DNA of 64,000 bases from Hofstenia miamia (taxonomy: Eukaryota > Xenacoelomorpha > Acoela > Hofsteniidae). The position numbers and the translations under genes were made by a program. The DNA lies in assembly GCA_900660155.1 (NCBI GenBank), contig CABFPE010000124.1, positions 713,200 through 777,199 of the forward strand, given 5' to 3'. Every line of letters begins with the position of its first letter. Within the stretch, counting starts at the first letter, position 1. Below, in pieces: positions 25,579 through 36,976 of this stretch. The notes beneath the pieces were generated by a model that was given only the letters and a program-made list of their open reading frames with translations, was not told where the DNA came from and made no database searches.

Positions 25579-25802
25579 CCCTGTAAATAATTATTGCAAC
25601 CACCGCCAATAGACAGAAATAAATGTGATGTTTTCTGATATATTACATGTTAATTAACTGTACAAAGGAAAATTGAATTTCTTTACCAATTGCAAAGCTA
25701 CCTCAAAAAACCTATTGCAAAGAAAATGATGCCAAATGTCCGAATAAGATAGTAATGAGATTAGCTATAAACATCGAATAAAAATAAAAAAAAAATCAAA
25801 GC

Positions 25803-26251
25803 CTCATATTAAATGGAACAGAGATTAAGCAAGTTACAAAGGCAAAGTTATTAGGTGTAGAAATAGATACAAGTTTGAGTTTAGAATCAGAAATAACAAA
25901 AGGAATGATTATAGGAAGAAAATCACTTGTACTTCTTGCATTCTTAAAAAGGAAAGGATTCAATAAAGATGATTTAGAACTATTCTATAAAACTCATAAT
26001 AACGTTTATAGCAACTCTACCAAGATGGCATAAATTTAAAGATTAGATGTTATTACAAAGCGTGCAGAGAAAATAATCGGCAAAGGACTAAAAAAGATAA
26101 ATGCAATTATATATGAAAATTTTCAAAAAGAATTTGAAAAAGCAAGAGATAAATCAACTCATCCTTTACACGATATACTCAATTTAAAAAAATATTCATA
26201 TCCAATAAGAGCATTCTACTTACACCACCATAAAATGCCACGTTGTAGAAC
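25803..26251 (+). mobile_element. LINE C-terminal remnant specific to copy 2
   Basis: The plus strand reads ILNGTEIKQVTKAKLLGVEI, SLESEITKGMIIGRKSLVLL and FLKRKGFNKDDLELFYKT. After a one-base frame change it reads LIITFIATLPRWHKFKD, and after a further frame change LDVITKRAEKIIGKGLKKIN and HPLHDILNLKKYSYPIRAF, ending before a stop (SD*) at about 26262. This follows the LINE order post-palm LLGVtId, thumb YKTL...LPxW...LDvitKRAekII, then tail. The 38 bp in the middle are shared exactly with copy 1. Clade unresolved (CR1/L2-like). Confidence 0.75.
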
Positions 26252-26540
26252 AGAAAGCGACTGAAACGACCTTGTTTACATAATTTTTCAGTTCACACAC
26301 TGTTTATTTATACAACAAGGTCAGTACTACAAAACACTTATTTCCTAAAAATTCTAATTTGAGCCATTTGATTAAATACAACTAGCTCACTACTGAACTT
26401 TTCCACTCAATTGAATTTGTATAAACTATTATATTTGGAATCACATTCTGACAAGGACAATATTAATCAATGTTATGGACTCTTTAATTTTTTTCTTCAT
26501 CAAATTAACCTGGTCCAATGCTTCACAATAACCTTATTGC

Positions 26541-27177
26541 CAATAGTGATTTTGAAGTTACTGACTTATTTAATATTTATTTTATATCAGTGCTTTCACC
26601 TCGGGCTAAAGCAATAACTTCACTTTTACATGATTGTCTCAGCAAAACTTTAATAATTCCATTGAAACAAAAGAGTTGGGTTTAAATATTTCTCAGTATT
26701 TATTTTGAAGCAACCATATTTTTTACAAACTGGCTTCTGGTCATCGCAGTTTTATGTATATTGGACGAATGGTCGAATTTAATTCACCAGCTTCAACTAT
26801 ACAAAACTATGATTCTCTCTATGTTAACTTATGCATTACTAGTTTGGTATGCCTCAGCAATAGATATGAAAAAACTTGCGAAGTTTCAAAAAAAACTGCA
26901 CAAATGGATTAATTCTATTGAAGGTTACATAACTCGCCTGAAAACTCTAAATTTACTACTTATCTCTTTATATCTACAGTTTTTTTAACAAATTGGATAA
27001 AAACCGATTAAAAGAGATGTTTTGGAATAGATTTACTTTTATAAAATTCAATGTTCTCTGTTCATATCGTTTATTATGTCCTTGCCAAAGTTTTCATGCA
27101 AAATCACGTGTGTCATTTTATTATTTTATATATTTGTATATATTTAATATTATTTTAAATATTTTTTGTAATATTTA
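26541..27177 (+). mobile_element. LINE C-terminal remnant inside duplication copy 2
   Basis: Same sequence as 11460-12096 (LYKTMILSMLTYALLVWYAS, KLAKFQKKLHKWI). It lies about 280 bp downstream of a second, different LINE C-terminus at 25803-26251, so two LINE 3' halves are stacked here. The 3' T-rich end is cut where the mosaic switches to unique sequence at 27178. Confidence 0.65.
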
Positions 27178-29167
27178 AATTCAAAATAATATGAACAGCA
27201 CTTAACGCATATTTTACCAAAGGTATGTACATGTACATGTACAGATAAATTAATTCATACATTGATACAGAATACTACGATTTTAAAAACTTCAATATAC
27301 ATTTACATCTTTCCAAGGTTATGTCTGCTCCAATTGTTATTTGTTTGTTTTTCACCAATTAAATCCACATTTCTTCAATTCCTGAATTCAAATTAAATTC
27401 ATCTTTTAATTTTATACAATTTAGGTGTAAAAAAACTTGAAAAAATATTTGAACCTTATTAAGTGGGATTTACTAGATTATATTTTATCTAATTTACTTT
27501 TATCAATAAAATTTAAAGGAAAAATCTACTAAACGACTATTTTAAGCAATGCTATTCGAAATTTTCTAATGAAAAACAACCGCAGAACTTTTTCCCATTG
27601 GAAATTGGATAAAATTCTAAAAATAGCTTCAAATGGAAAATAATGTAAAAAGCTTAACCAGGGAGGTAACTCTTCTGAATAGGGCTTTTTTATTGGTATC
27701 TTAAATAGGAATTAATGTGTAGAAAAAATTTTATTCAGTTACTCTAAGATAAACAGTTGAAATTTAAAGTTTGAAAGCAATGTCAAATTAGTAAAACTCA
27801 AAATCCCATTACAAATCCCTTTGAAGGTATTAAAAGTTTTATTTTATGACTCCATTCTTGAACATTGCTGAATATACTCTTGAACTTACAATGTTAAAAA
27901 TTAATGATCTTGAGCATTTGATTCTATTAAATATTAGTAATAATAACTTTTTAATCCGATATGTTGGTTTAGCTTAAACTAGTGTTCTAGAAACAGTATA
28001 ATTATCCTTGCATAAAATGTTTCATTTATAAAAGTCTTTATAAAGTTAAAATTTAATTCATTTTGCTGTTTTACTATACATGGTAGGCTGAATGATAGTG
28101 ATTTGCAATCTATCACAATTTTTAAGAAACTATTCCCTTCTACAATAATTTCCAATGTCGCTGTCTATAAAGCATAATATTTTAAATATTTCATAGTATT
28201 AACATTAATGGTATTGAGATGAAAATCTTTTTGTAGCATTTTGTTAGGTTTCAGAATGTCACTAATCTGCATAACGTATACTAAGCTTAGGATAGTGACA
28301 TTTCTTTTAGTCGGTGCACTGCTATGCAATGACTAGGGCAACCTAAAGCATGCATGTGTAAAATTTACTTAAAATTTGCTGAGGGTGAGGCAGTTCAAAA
28401 AAATTTGCCCACTTCAATCTCTAATATCATGGCATGCCATAAAAATGAACTGAGATAGCTAAGCAGAAAATAGAAAATTACTAACAGAAAGAGCATTCGA
28501 TTTAAATGGAGATGTGGATAGTTTGGACAGTCTTTTAGTTTGCTGTTTGCTTCAGCTAAAGTACATTCTGCTAGCAAGAGATAGGAATGACTGAATGAAT
28601 TGAAAATATGAATTTCACTAAATTAACTAAAAACAATGAAGCCTTCTAGCCTGTTGTATGAAGGAAAGTATATTGTTAAAGCTGGAAAAACAAGTCGGTC
28701 CTTGTACCTCTTGATATTTTTCTAAAAAGAATTTAATCGATGCTGAACGTTTAGCGTTTATATCATTTCCAAGATTTCCTAAATGTGTTAAGGCCACCCA
28801 ATCCCTCTCTGCCACAACCCCTCCTCCTCTCCGCACACAAACACACACACGCATCTCTCCATCTGCAGTAATTATACTAAACCATTTGTTAAATAAACTT
28901 TTATCCCCGATATATCAAGTACAATCCCATGCAGCTTCAATTCTATATTTAAGCATAAATATGACAGAGAATCACATTCTTCTTTGCTAATAACTTAAAA
29001 GTCAATGTATTTTGCATAAATTGCATTTTGCGTTGGATTCATTTCCTCCTAAAATTGTTTTTGCTTATAATCTTGGTGGAAAAAAATTCATGGTTAAGAG
29101 TGTGGTTTGATGTTCAATCACAACACTAACAAAACTTACTTTTTTAACTACCTATCCATATATTCCG

Positions 29168-29203
<36 letters not shown>

Positions 29204-29219
29204 CTACACTGATCTCACC

Positions 29220-29310
29220 ACATTCATAGACAAGGTTATTATTATTATATATTTTATAATTAGTTTGTAGTTTAATTGTATATTTAGCAAAAATATTGCT
29301 TTGACTCATA
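29220..29310 (+). mobile_element. LINE 3' UTR-like fragment
   Basis: TTTGTAGTTTAATTGTATAT, then TTTAGCAAAAATATTGCTTTGACTC-like sequence resembles the LINE 3' ends at 5205-5282 and 5963-6040. No coding part is left. Confidence 0.4.
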
Positions 29311-29393
29311 TCTTCTGACAAGTTTATTCTGGTGCGACTTTTGGCTGGAGAAACTCACTAGAACTCTAGCTGTGCTGATCAGTGCTGCCTTGC

Positions 29394-29480
29394 TATTATT
29401 TTTATTTTTATTATTATTATTCTTGTTATTGTTATTATTATTTTGATTGTTGTTGTTATTATTATTATTAGTAGTAGTAG
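29394..29480. repeat. (TTA)n-rich imperfect microsatellite
   Basis: TTA, TTG and TTT triplets ending in TTAGTAGTAGTAGTA. It could be the decayed tail of a minus-strand LINE, but no LINE coding sequence adjoins it. Confidence 0.8.
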
Positions 29481-29932
29481 TACCACATTATAAACAGTTG
29501 CTTATTTTACATTAATGCTATAAATAGATAACCTATATATTTTTGTAATTATGCATCTTGAATCAAAATAGTTTCAAATCTGTTAATAAAATATTGAGAA
29601 ATTTTTTTCCACTTGCATTTGACAAAATTCATGTTATACAATATGCTCAATTTGGTCAATTTTACTTAAATTTATAAATTTAAATGATTTCATTTCTATA
29701 GAAATTCTGTCTTTTTTCATTTTAGAAATTATTTTTCTTTATGTCCAAATTTTAATCTTTCCATTGATTAGTGCGATAAAGGTTTAACAGTCTCTACATT
29801 TAAGATTCTCTTACTAATGTTTCCTTTTGAGATCTCTCACTTAGCCCTTTGAGAGAAGTAATCTCAAACCTAAGCAACTTTCTTTATTTGTGGACTGAGT
29901 GTTTTTATGAAATATATTGTATAGAGTCTGTA
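29481..29932. other. AT-rich spacer
   Basis: TTAGCCCTTTGAGAG at 29842 resembles a piggyBac-type end (TTAA followed by CCCTTT), but the target site is not intact. Otherwise nothing. Confidence 0.35.
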
Positions 29933-29975
29933 GGACATACATGTATATGTCCCATAGTCCGTTTATTATAATTTT
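29933..29975. repeat. PiggyBac-type terminal sequence (right-hand end)
   Basis: An extended palindrome, GGACATACATGTATATGTCC, is followed by CATAGTCCGTTTATTATAA. It resembles the right end of the MITE at 32622-32982 (ATGTCCCATATCCATTAAAG before TTAA). It is probably a stray end of the same or a related element family. Confidence 0.45.
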
Positions 29976-30019
29976 ATGTCTATTTATTTCTGAGTACTAC
30001 ATATTTTCACTGCTTATTG

Positions 30020-30690
30020 ACTTTCGGGAGATGTCTGTGCAAAATTGCAGGTGCCCTTCTTTTAATTGTTCTAAATGGAAAGGCACTCTTTTCAATGCGA
30101 ATCCTTCAATGAGCCCTGATGCTCCTGGTTGTTTAAGCTGTAGGCAAGCTATATTTTCATTTGGATTCAACGCTTTGTGGTTGGCATAGGCATTTACAAC
30201 TGTAGCTTCCCATCAACAATATCAAAAGCGATGAGATAATATTTGTATCCACTTGATATCCTTATATCTGGTTTACTAAGTAGATGCCACCCATATAGCT
30301 ACAGTATTTCAATTGTATGCCTTCACAATATCTAGAATTAATTGAGGTTTCATTTTTTCCTTCCTTCCTAGAAGGTCAAAATTTTCATTTGCATGCTTAA
30401 TTTTGGATAACATTGTTACTGCACTTATATCTATACTTTACAAGACATTCAATCTTATGTCTGAATATATGTCACCTTCTACATTTCCTTGTCGTTATGA
30501 AAATCAGGAGCTCATTTCCTTCACCGTAATGATCCAGTGACTTTCAAGCCATGCAGAAGATGGATACACAATATCAATAGGACTATATATATTAACAAGT
30601 ACACACTCTCCTAGACCAACTTCTACTTCTTTCTCGTTATCCTATAGAATACCAGAAGTATCCAAAATTTGTAATTGAAGTTTTCATATT
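30020..30690 (-). mobile_element. PiggyBac-like transposase relic (C-terminal half)
   Basis: On the minus strand, in three different frames, the order of motifs is that of piggyBac/PGBD transposases. About 30330-30450 reads VTMLSKIKHANENF and KPQLILDIVKAYN (family pattern VTMLST...KPQxVxDYNK). About 30260-30300 reads YMGGIYLVNQ (family YMGGVDxxDQ). About 30165-30200 reads VVNAYANHKALNP (family VVNAxxxYK). The Asp of the GGVD motif is replaced. Stops and frame changes make it a clear relic, and the N-terminal half is missing. The LINE at 30780-32612 lies directly on its upstream side. Confidence 0.5.
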
Positions 30691-30735
30691 GCATTTTACT
30701 GCAAGATTCGTTATAGTTTCATGAAACCCTAATTA

Positions 30736-30776
30736 TAGGTAGCTAGGTAGGTAGGTAGGTAGGCAGATAGGTATGT
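30736..30776. repeat. (TAGG)n microsatellite, likely LINE 3' tail
   Basis: TAGGTAGC(TAGG)n. Read on the minus strand it follows the end of the LINE at 30780-32612, as expected for a LINE 3' terminal simple repeat. Confidence 0.7.
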
Positions 30777-30779
30777 ACT

Positions 30780-32612
30780 TTTATTAACAACCATTAATAC
30801 AGGTATTTTAGATATAAAATAAAAACCGAGTTAGCTTTAAAAATAGAAGTTTAGTGCGCGGTTTGGGAAGATATCTTTGTTCCGGTTACTCCTCGATCCA
30901 GGCCTTCGATACCTCAGTCTGCCTATAGAATAAAAGATCCTTTTTGGAATGACTTGAAATAAGGGATGGCACTTTCCAAGTTTTAAGATTTTCTCTAGCA
31001 ATTTAGAATCTGTTTTTGCGATAATATCCTTAATGTGTTAATAGCACTAAATTATTCCAAATTTTTGCGCTTTCTTCTGAACACGATCTATCATTTCTAA
31101 ATCTTTCTTTGGGCTGTCGCCCCATAAATTCAGGCCGTAGGTCAAAATGGGCATGACGAGTGCTCTATATAGAAGTTCCAGTTCATCAATTTTCAAGCCA
31201 AATCTCTTCAATTTTAAGAGGAGATACACATTAGCATTTCTTTTGGAACAGAGCGATTTAACATGGAATGAGAAACCAAGTTTGTCATTAATAGTTATGC
31301 CCAGAATTTTAAGCTCCTTTATTCGCCTAATTGCCCGAATGAGTTCTGACTCAAAATCAGTCTTCCTGAATTTAACTATCAACTCCTTCGATTTATCCGC
31401 TTTGAGGTATAAATTATGTTCAGAAAATTGTTGTTCGAGGTTGCGCACAAAGTCTCTTGCATAATCAGGGCCAGTAACCATGCCAGGGACGAGAATTGTC
31501 ATCCGCAAACGTAGTCAAAATGGATGGTTCTTGGTAAGTGGGGGCCTCCTACAGTACTTTGAGGGACGCCCAAATTCGTATCCAGGGCAGAAGAAGCAAG
31601 GGTACTGAATTGTGTGAAATGCTGCCTGTGTTCAAGTAAATCTGATTAAGGCTCCACTAATTGATCCCCAATCGCGAAACACGAACTGACTATAGAGCAG
31701 AGAGCGATTATACGAATCAGAGACAAAGTTGGCCAAACAAGACGCTCAAAGAGGCGGCCATGATACAGGTAACAGACACCGGTCTATAATTTTTGTATTC
31801 TTTGGGGGACCTGACCTTGGCAGCAGGAATAATTTTTGATAACTTCCAGCATCTCGGGAAGACAACAAAAGCTAACGACAAGTTAAAAATATGACAAAAG
31901 ACCTCAGCAAGCAAATGAGCGTTCTCACGAAAAATCAAATATGGTAACTTGTCCGGGCCATTTGAAGTCCTCTTCAATTTTGCTATTTGCATGTAAACCT
32001 GCATAACATTTAATTCGGGGACTTCCCAGTTAGAACTGTCAATTCTCAGCGTAACTGGAGGTTCCTCCGGAGGATCGGAACGAGACAAACCATTATAAAA
32101 AGCATTGAGCTGTTCAACATCAACGTTAAATTGATTGTGACTCTCCTTTCCACTGGTCAACTTAACTGATTTCCACCAGTGACTTGTTCTTTTGCGCCCC
32201 AAGTTGTTCATGAGGCATAGCGATTGAATCTTGACTTCGATTTCTTTTTCATCAGTAAACTGATTTCTCTTTGATAATTCATACTTCTTCTTCATTAATA
32301 ACTTGATAACTGATGTTAACTGGTGTCACATAATGCGGATCTCGTGTAGACATCGTAACGGTAGGCAGTGAACAGGTCGACACGAACAAATTTTCGATAA
32401 TAGAACTAATTGACTCTACAATGTATTCAACATCATGGCAACAAAAAAACTCAGGGAAATCAACTCACTGAAGGGCATTAAGAAAGCTAGCCTTATATTT
32501 GAACCTCTGATCCTGAAACGTAACATCTGGTGTTTCTTTTTTGGCCTTGAAGACCTACAAACAATGGCAATATGGTCTGAGCCAACTGTTGGAATTATAA
32601 TATATTTCGAAT
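30780..32612 (-). mobile_element. LINE with endonuclease end, RT and C-terminal parts, 5'-truncated
   Basis: This is the longest LINE copy in the window. Minus-strand order: end of the AP endonuclease (PTVGSDHIAI, about 32555-32590); a linker (FPEFFCCHDVEYIVESISSI and DPHYVTP, about 32300-32480); an open 192-codon stretch 31717-32295 with HWWKSVKLTSGKE, KLKRTSNGPDKLPYLIF (RT fingers) and EYKNYRPVSVT; GRLFERLV in another frame (about 31715-31740); GVPQSTVGGP (about 31530-31560); the palm box TTFADD (about 31496-31512); then, in a new frame, 31047-31508 with LYLKADKSKE, KELKILGITINDKLGF and LLYRALVMPILTYGLNLWGD. At least four frame changes exist, and RT sequence between RPVSVT and GVPQ is shortened. 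Jockey/CR1-like; exact clade uncertain. Confidence 0.9.
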
Positions 32613-32621
32613 TTCAGCTGT

Positions 32622-32982
32622 TTTGGTTAGCGGATAATGGGACATATATGTCCAATACATATTGAGAGATATTTATACATATCAGCAAAATGTGTGAGCT
32701 TCCAAATTTTGAAAGCAACAAAATGATCAATGAAAAGCTAGGATTCTTACAGTGACCTTTTCTAAGTAATAAAAATACTAAATTTTCATTAAGGAAAGGT
32801 CTATCTCAAACAAAGTAACTCTCAAAGAAGCTTTACATTTCAACTAACTTGTATGGAAAGTTTTATTAACAAGCTCATTATGCAAACTCAACAACAAATA
32901 TGGAATTTCTTTGTGCAATCACCAAATAATATTCGGAAATATATTTTGGGACATGCATGTCCCATATCCATTAAAGGGTTAA
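32622..32982. mobile_element. PiggyBac-type MITE, about 360 bp
   Basis: The left end reads TTAGCGGATAATGGGACAT with the palindrome GGGACATATATGTCC (32639-32653). The right end reads GGGACATGCATGTCCC (32948-32963) then ATATCCATTAAAGGG before TTAA (32979-32982). The two ends are imperfect inverted repeats, and a TTAA target plus CCCTTT termini is the piggyBac signature. The left TTAA is degraded. No transposase inside. The LINE begins within about 10 bp of the left end. Confidence 0.55.
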
Positions 32983-33788
32983 TAAGACAATTTATAGCCA
33001 TTAAAAAATTTCATAGAAAATACTCAATAACAAATTTAGGGTGCAGGGTTAGGATATAAAGGGTAAGAGATCTAATGTTTTGTGATATTATGATGTTAAA
33101 AAATTAAAAGAGTTATTTAAGGAAATATTATATTTGATTGCTCTCACATTGTCAAAGAATATATATAGTAATTAAGAAATATATTAAATAATATCTGAGC
33201 AAATCTAAACGTTTTACTGTCGGAGTTCAAACAAATAAGTTTTACGACCACCAGCTGTTATCAAGAACAATAAATTTATTATAATGAATTTACCGGTGAA
33301 TACACCACTCTTTTATCAGAAGAATTATTTATAAATTAATTAGCCTTTGTTCAGCTGCTTCCCAAACTTAGGTAAAAAAACTACCGGATTGTAAATATTA
33401 GAAAGGAATATATTATTATTTTTATTACAATTTACTTGAATACCTAATTAGTTTGCATATTTTAAGCAACAATAAAAATGATTTGCATCAATCTGCTTTC
33501 TGCGTCGGTGCAAAGTCCTGATCCTTTCATATGATTGCTTTTGAAAATGCATGCTGCTAATTTATAAAGTGAATTTTTTCCACAACATTCACGTACGGAA
33601 TGGGCATTTAGCATGCTTAATAGAACACCTAATGGAAAGCTTTTTGTCAAAAATGTATATATATATATATATATATAATATATATATTTGCATGTATATT
33701 TCGTTAAATAAAATGCACATAAACTTTTTGTTTCAATGTGGTTGTATACGCTGATTTTCTAGAGAGTATATATATATATATATATATA
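32983..33788. other. AT-rich spacer up to the gap
   Basis: (AT)n tracts at 33654-33688 and 33769-33788. No coding sequence or recognised element. Confidence 0.5.
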
Positions 33789-34788
33789 NNNNNNNNNNNN
33801 NNNNNNNNNNNNNNNNNNNNNNNNNNNNNNNNNNNNNNNNNNNNNNNNNNNNNNNNNNNNNNNNNNNNNNNNNNNNNNNNNNNNNNNNNNNNNNNNNNNN
33901 NNNNNNNNNNNNNNNNNNNNNNNNNNNNNNNNNNNNNNNNNNNNNNNNNNNNNNNNNNNNNNNNNNNNNNNNNNNNNNNNNNNNNNNNNNNNNNNNNNNN
34001 NNNNNNNNNNNNNNNNNNNNNNNNNNNNNNNNNNNNNNNNNNNNNNNNNNNNNNNNNNNNNNNNNNNNNNNNNNNNNNNNNNNNNNNNNNNNNNNNNNNN
34101 NNNNNNNNNNNNNNNNNNNNNNNNNNNNNNNNNNNNNNNNNNNNNNNNNNNNNNNNNNNNNNNNNNNNNNNNNNNNNNNNNNNNNNNNNNNNNNNNNNNN
34201 NNNNNNNNNNNNNNNNNNNNNNNNNNNNNNNNNNNNNNNNNNNNNNNNNNNNNNNNNNNNNNNNNNNNNNNNNNNNNNNNNNNNNNNNNNNNNNNNNNNN
34301 NNNNNNNNNNNNNNNNNNNNNNNNNNNNNNNNNNNNNNNNNNNNNNNNNNNNNNNNNNNNNNNNNNNNNNNNNNNNNNNNNNNNNNNNNNNNNNNNNNNN
34401 NNNNNNNNNNNNNNNNNNNNNNNNNNNNNNNNNNNNNNNNNNNNNNNNNNNNNNNNNNNNNNNNNNNNNNNNNNNNNNNNNNNNNNNNNNNNNNNNNNNN
34501 NNNNNNNNNNNNNNNNNNNNNNNNNNNNNNNNNNNNNNNNNNNNNNNNNNNNNNNNNNNNNNNNNNNNNNNNNNNNNNNNNNNNNNNNNNNNNNNNNNNN
34601 NNNNNNNNNNNNNNNNNNNNNNNNNNNNNNNNNNNNNNNNNNNNNNNNNNNNNNNNNNNNNNNNNNNNNNNNNNNNNNNNNNNNNNNNNNNNNNNNNNNN
34701 NNNNNNNNNNNNNNNNNNNNNNNNNNNNNNNNNNNNNNNNNNNNNNNNNNNNNNNNNNNNNNNNNNNNNNNNNNNNNNNNNNNNNNNN
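33789..34788. other. Assembly gap of exactly 1000 N
   Basis: A round-number gap flanked by (AT)n on both sides (33769-33788 and 34789-34821), so the true distance is unknown. Long ORFs spanning it are artefacts. Confidence 1.
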
Positions 34789-34789
34789 C

Positions 34790-34821
<32 letters not shown>

Positions 34822-34822
<1 letters not shown>

Positions 34823-35975
34823 AAGATTTATGAGTTCAGCTAAGGTCAAATATTATAAACTCCAATTGAAATAAACATAGTAATAAATAAGCATTCAAGA
34901 TATTCATGATCCAAATTTAATGTGGTATTTGAAGTTATGCTCAACAAATTAGAACTTTTGCTATGATGTGAATTTTTTCAAACCATCGGATTTGAATTTT
35001 AAGTGGCAAAACTTTTCCTTGTTCAAACTTGGTACAAGATAATCTAATAGTAAGAAAACGAATATCTCCAGATCACCGAACAGTCAATTAAAAAATAATT
35101 TGCACTTCAAACAGACATACATCTTCTCTTATTATGGCAAGATGTTTGCCGGAGCAGGTTAAAATCTAAAAAAAGTGTGTTTTATGAGGTGCAAGCTAAT
35201 GTTCAAGGCAGCTTAAATTAATCTCAATGGAGATTAGGTTTGAAAACGGCAAATTGTCACAAAACAAACAAAAATATACATGTTTTCACACACGACTAGT
35301 TAGCTAGCAATGGGAAAATTAAACGCTTTGCAAGGCATTAGTTGTCATATGAAGAAACATTTACATGTATCACACTGTTCAATGGTTCAATGCAGTATAA
35401 AACTTATGCATGTAATCAGTAGTTAATGTCAACGACCGATATGACCCGAGTTAAGGCAAAAAAACTTTCCACCTTCTGATAATATCTATTCAATTAACTT
35501 ATTGGTCTCATTTTTTTTATCCTCAAATTTTTTATATATATATATATATATATTGAGAAATATTGCCTTGGAATTTAATAAAGAATTAGATAAAATAATT
35601 TAACTATTCAGTGTAAAATGTAGAAGTATTATAGACTATAATTTTATCAATTATAATGAATAGAATGCCATTAAATACTACGCACTTAAGCAATTGTAGT
35701 TTGACTAAAAATAAATTAGTTGAATTCTTTAATTATGTACTGGCTTTGATGTTTGATAATGAGAAACGTTTGAAGTGTTTGCACCTATCACAAATTTTAT
35801 TGGGGAGTGTAAAATCCACAGGAATTTGTTACTAAATCTCTTCAAGCAAGTGAAATAATTCAAAATGTTTCGACACAATCGATCATAATTGATAATACAT
35901 TAAGGCCAAGACACGCTAGTACACAAAGTTAGGCCTGATGTAAAATCAATATTCTTATGTTTTAGTATATTTTTA
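34822..35975. other. AT-rich non-coding stretch
   Basis: One (AT)n tract at 35532-35553. Nothing else recognised. Confidence 0.5.
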
Positions 35976-36975
35976 GAGCAAACTGTGTTATAAAGCTACT
36001 TAGATTCACTAGTTCTTTCATTGTTTGGGAAGAAGTTAAGAACATCTGGAAAATATATTTTGAATGAGTTAAAAATGATAATTTTTTCGATTATTATATA
36101 TTTTTTCACAAAGTTTTCATTTTTCAAAAAGAAATTCATATAAAATGTATTGTATAGAATCTGTGTTATTTTAAGCTGGTACAATATACCAATACATTAT
36201 AAATTTATTCTGCAAGGTTTTATTCCTATTTGCTGACAATTCGATATGCAAAATTTGCAGCATTTTGCTGAATACTCAGATATATATATATATATATATA
36301 ATATTAATATATATATATGTATATATGTATATATATATAATATTTATATATATAATATTTATATATATTTTATTCTATTACATATTTATACTCTTAATAT
36401 CGGCTACTAAGCGTCGAATCGAAAGATTTTCTGACTTTTCAGGTTAAGCATTGCAATAGTTATAATATTTGAGGGGACCCAGTTCACACAATAGAAATAA
36501 TTGAATTTTTGGGAAATCATATCAATATCACTTTGAATTTGAAAAAAAATCAATACCCGCCTTTGAAGAGTACAACGTTCCCAAACAAAACAATTTATAA
36601 AGCAAATTTGCATTTTCCAATTTCAATGATTGTTTAGTTCCAAGGTTTTTAATGTTTGTTATAATTTATAATGGGCTCTCTGTATTTTATAGGTCTAATA
36701 AATTTATGCCTATCAATGATCAACTACACTTTATTAAATTTAACTTTTAGACTTTATTATGAACATAAATTACCTAGGAAAGTTGAATTCTTACAATAAA
36801 AATGTTGTGTGTAGAAATTGAGACAAGTATGCACGAAAAAGCAAAATGCTAATCAGTCTAGGCCAAGGTGAGCAGAATAAGAAGGGTGTATAATTATGAA
36901 AGGTGTAATCAAAAAAATTATTTGTATAAGTTTGAAAAATGCTATGCAACTGATTTATTCAATTTAATGTTACAA
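35976..36975. repeat. Tandem near-copy 1 of a 1.0-kb unit, ending at a single N
   Basis: Recurs at 36977-37978 with a few single-base and one- to three-base differences, including the same complex (AT)n/(ATATATGT) microsatellite (about 36281-36370). The copies meet at one N (36976). No gene inside. Probably two alleles joined end to end. Confidence 0.95.
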
Positions 36976-36976
36976 N

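Larger units (their letters stand above)
25575..29199. repeat. Mosaic duplication, copy 2
   Basis: Direct partner of 10484-14146. Identical blocks: 25575-25625, 25669-25802, 25994-26031, 26252-27177, 27275-27897, 27962-27984, 28083-28382, 28542-28901 and 29002-29199. The intervening blocks are unrelated to those in copy 1. In copy 2 a LINE reading passes through the first unique block, the short shared block at 25994-26031 and the next unique block, so those borders look natural here. Confidence 0.9.

Noticed and set aside
33704-34849. Very long ORFs (up to 381 codons) on both strands
   Set aside because: They run through the 1000-N gap and (AT)n tracts, so almost all residues are unknown. 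No real coding sequence.
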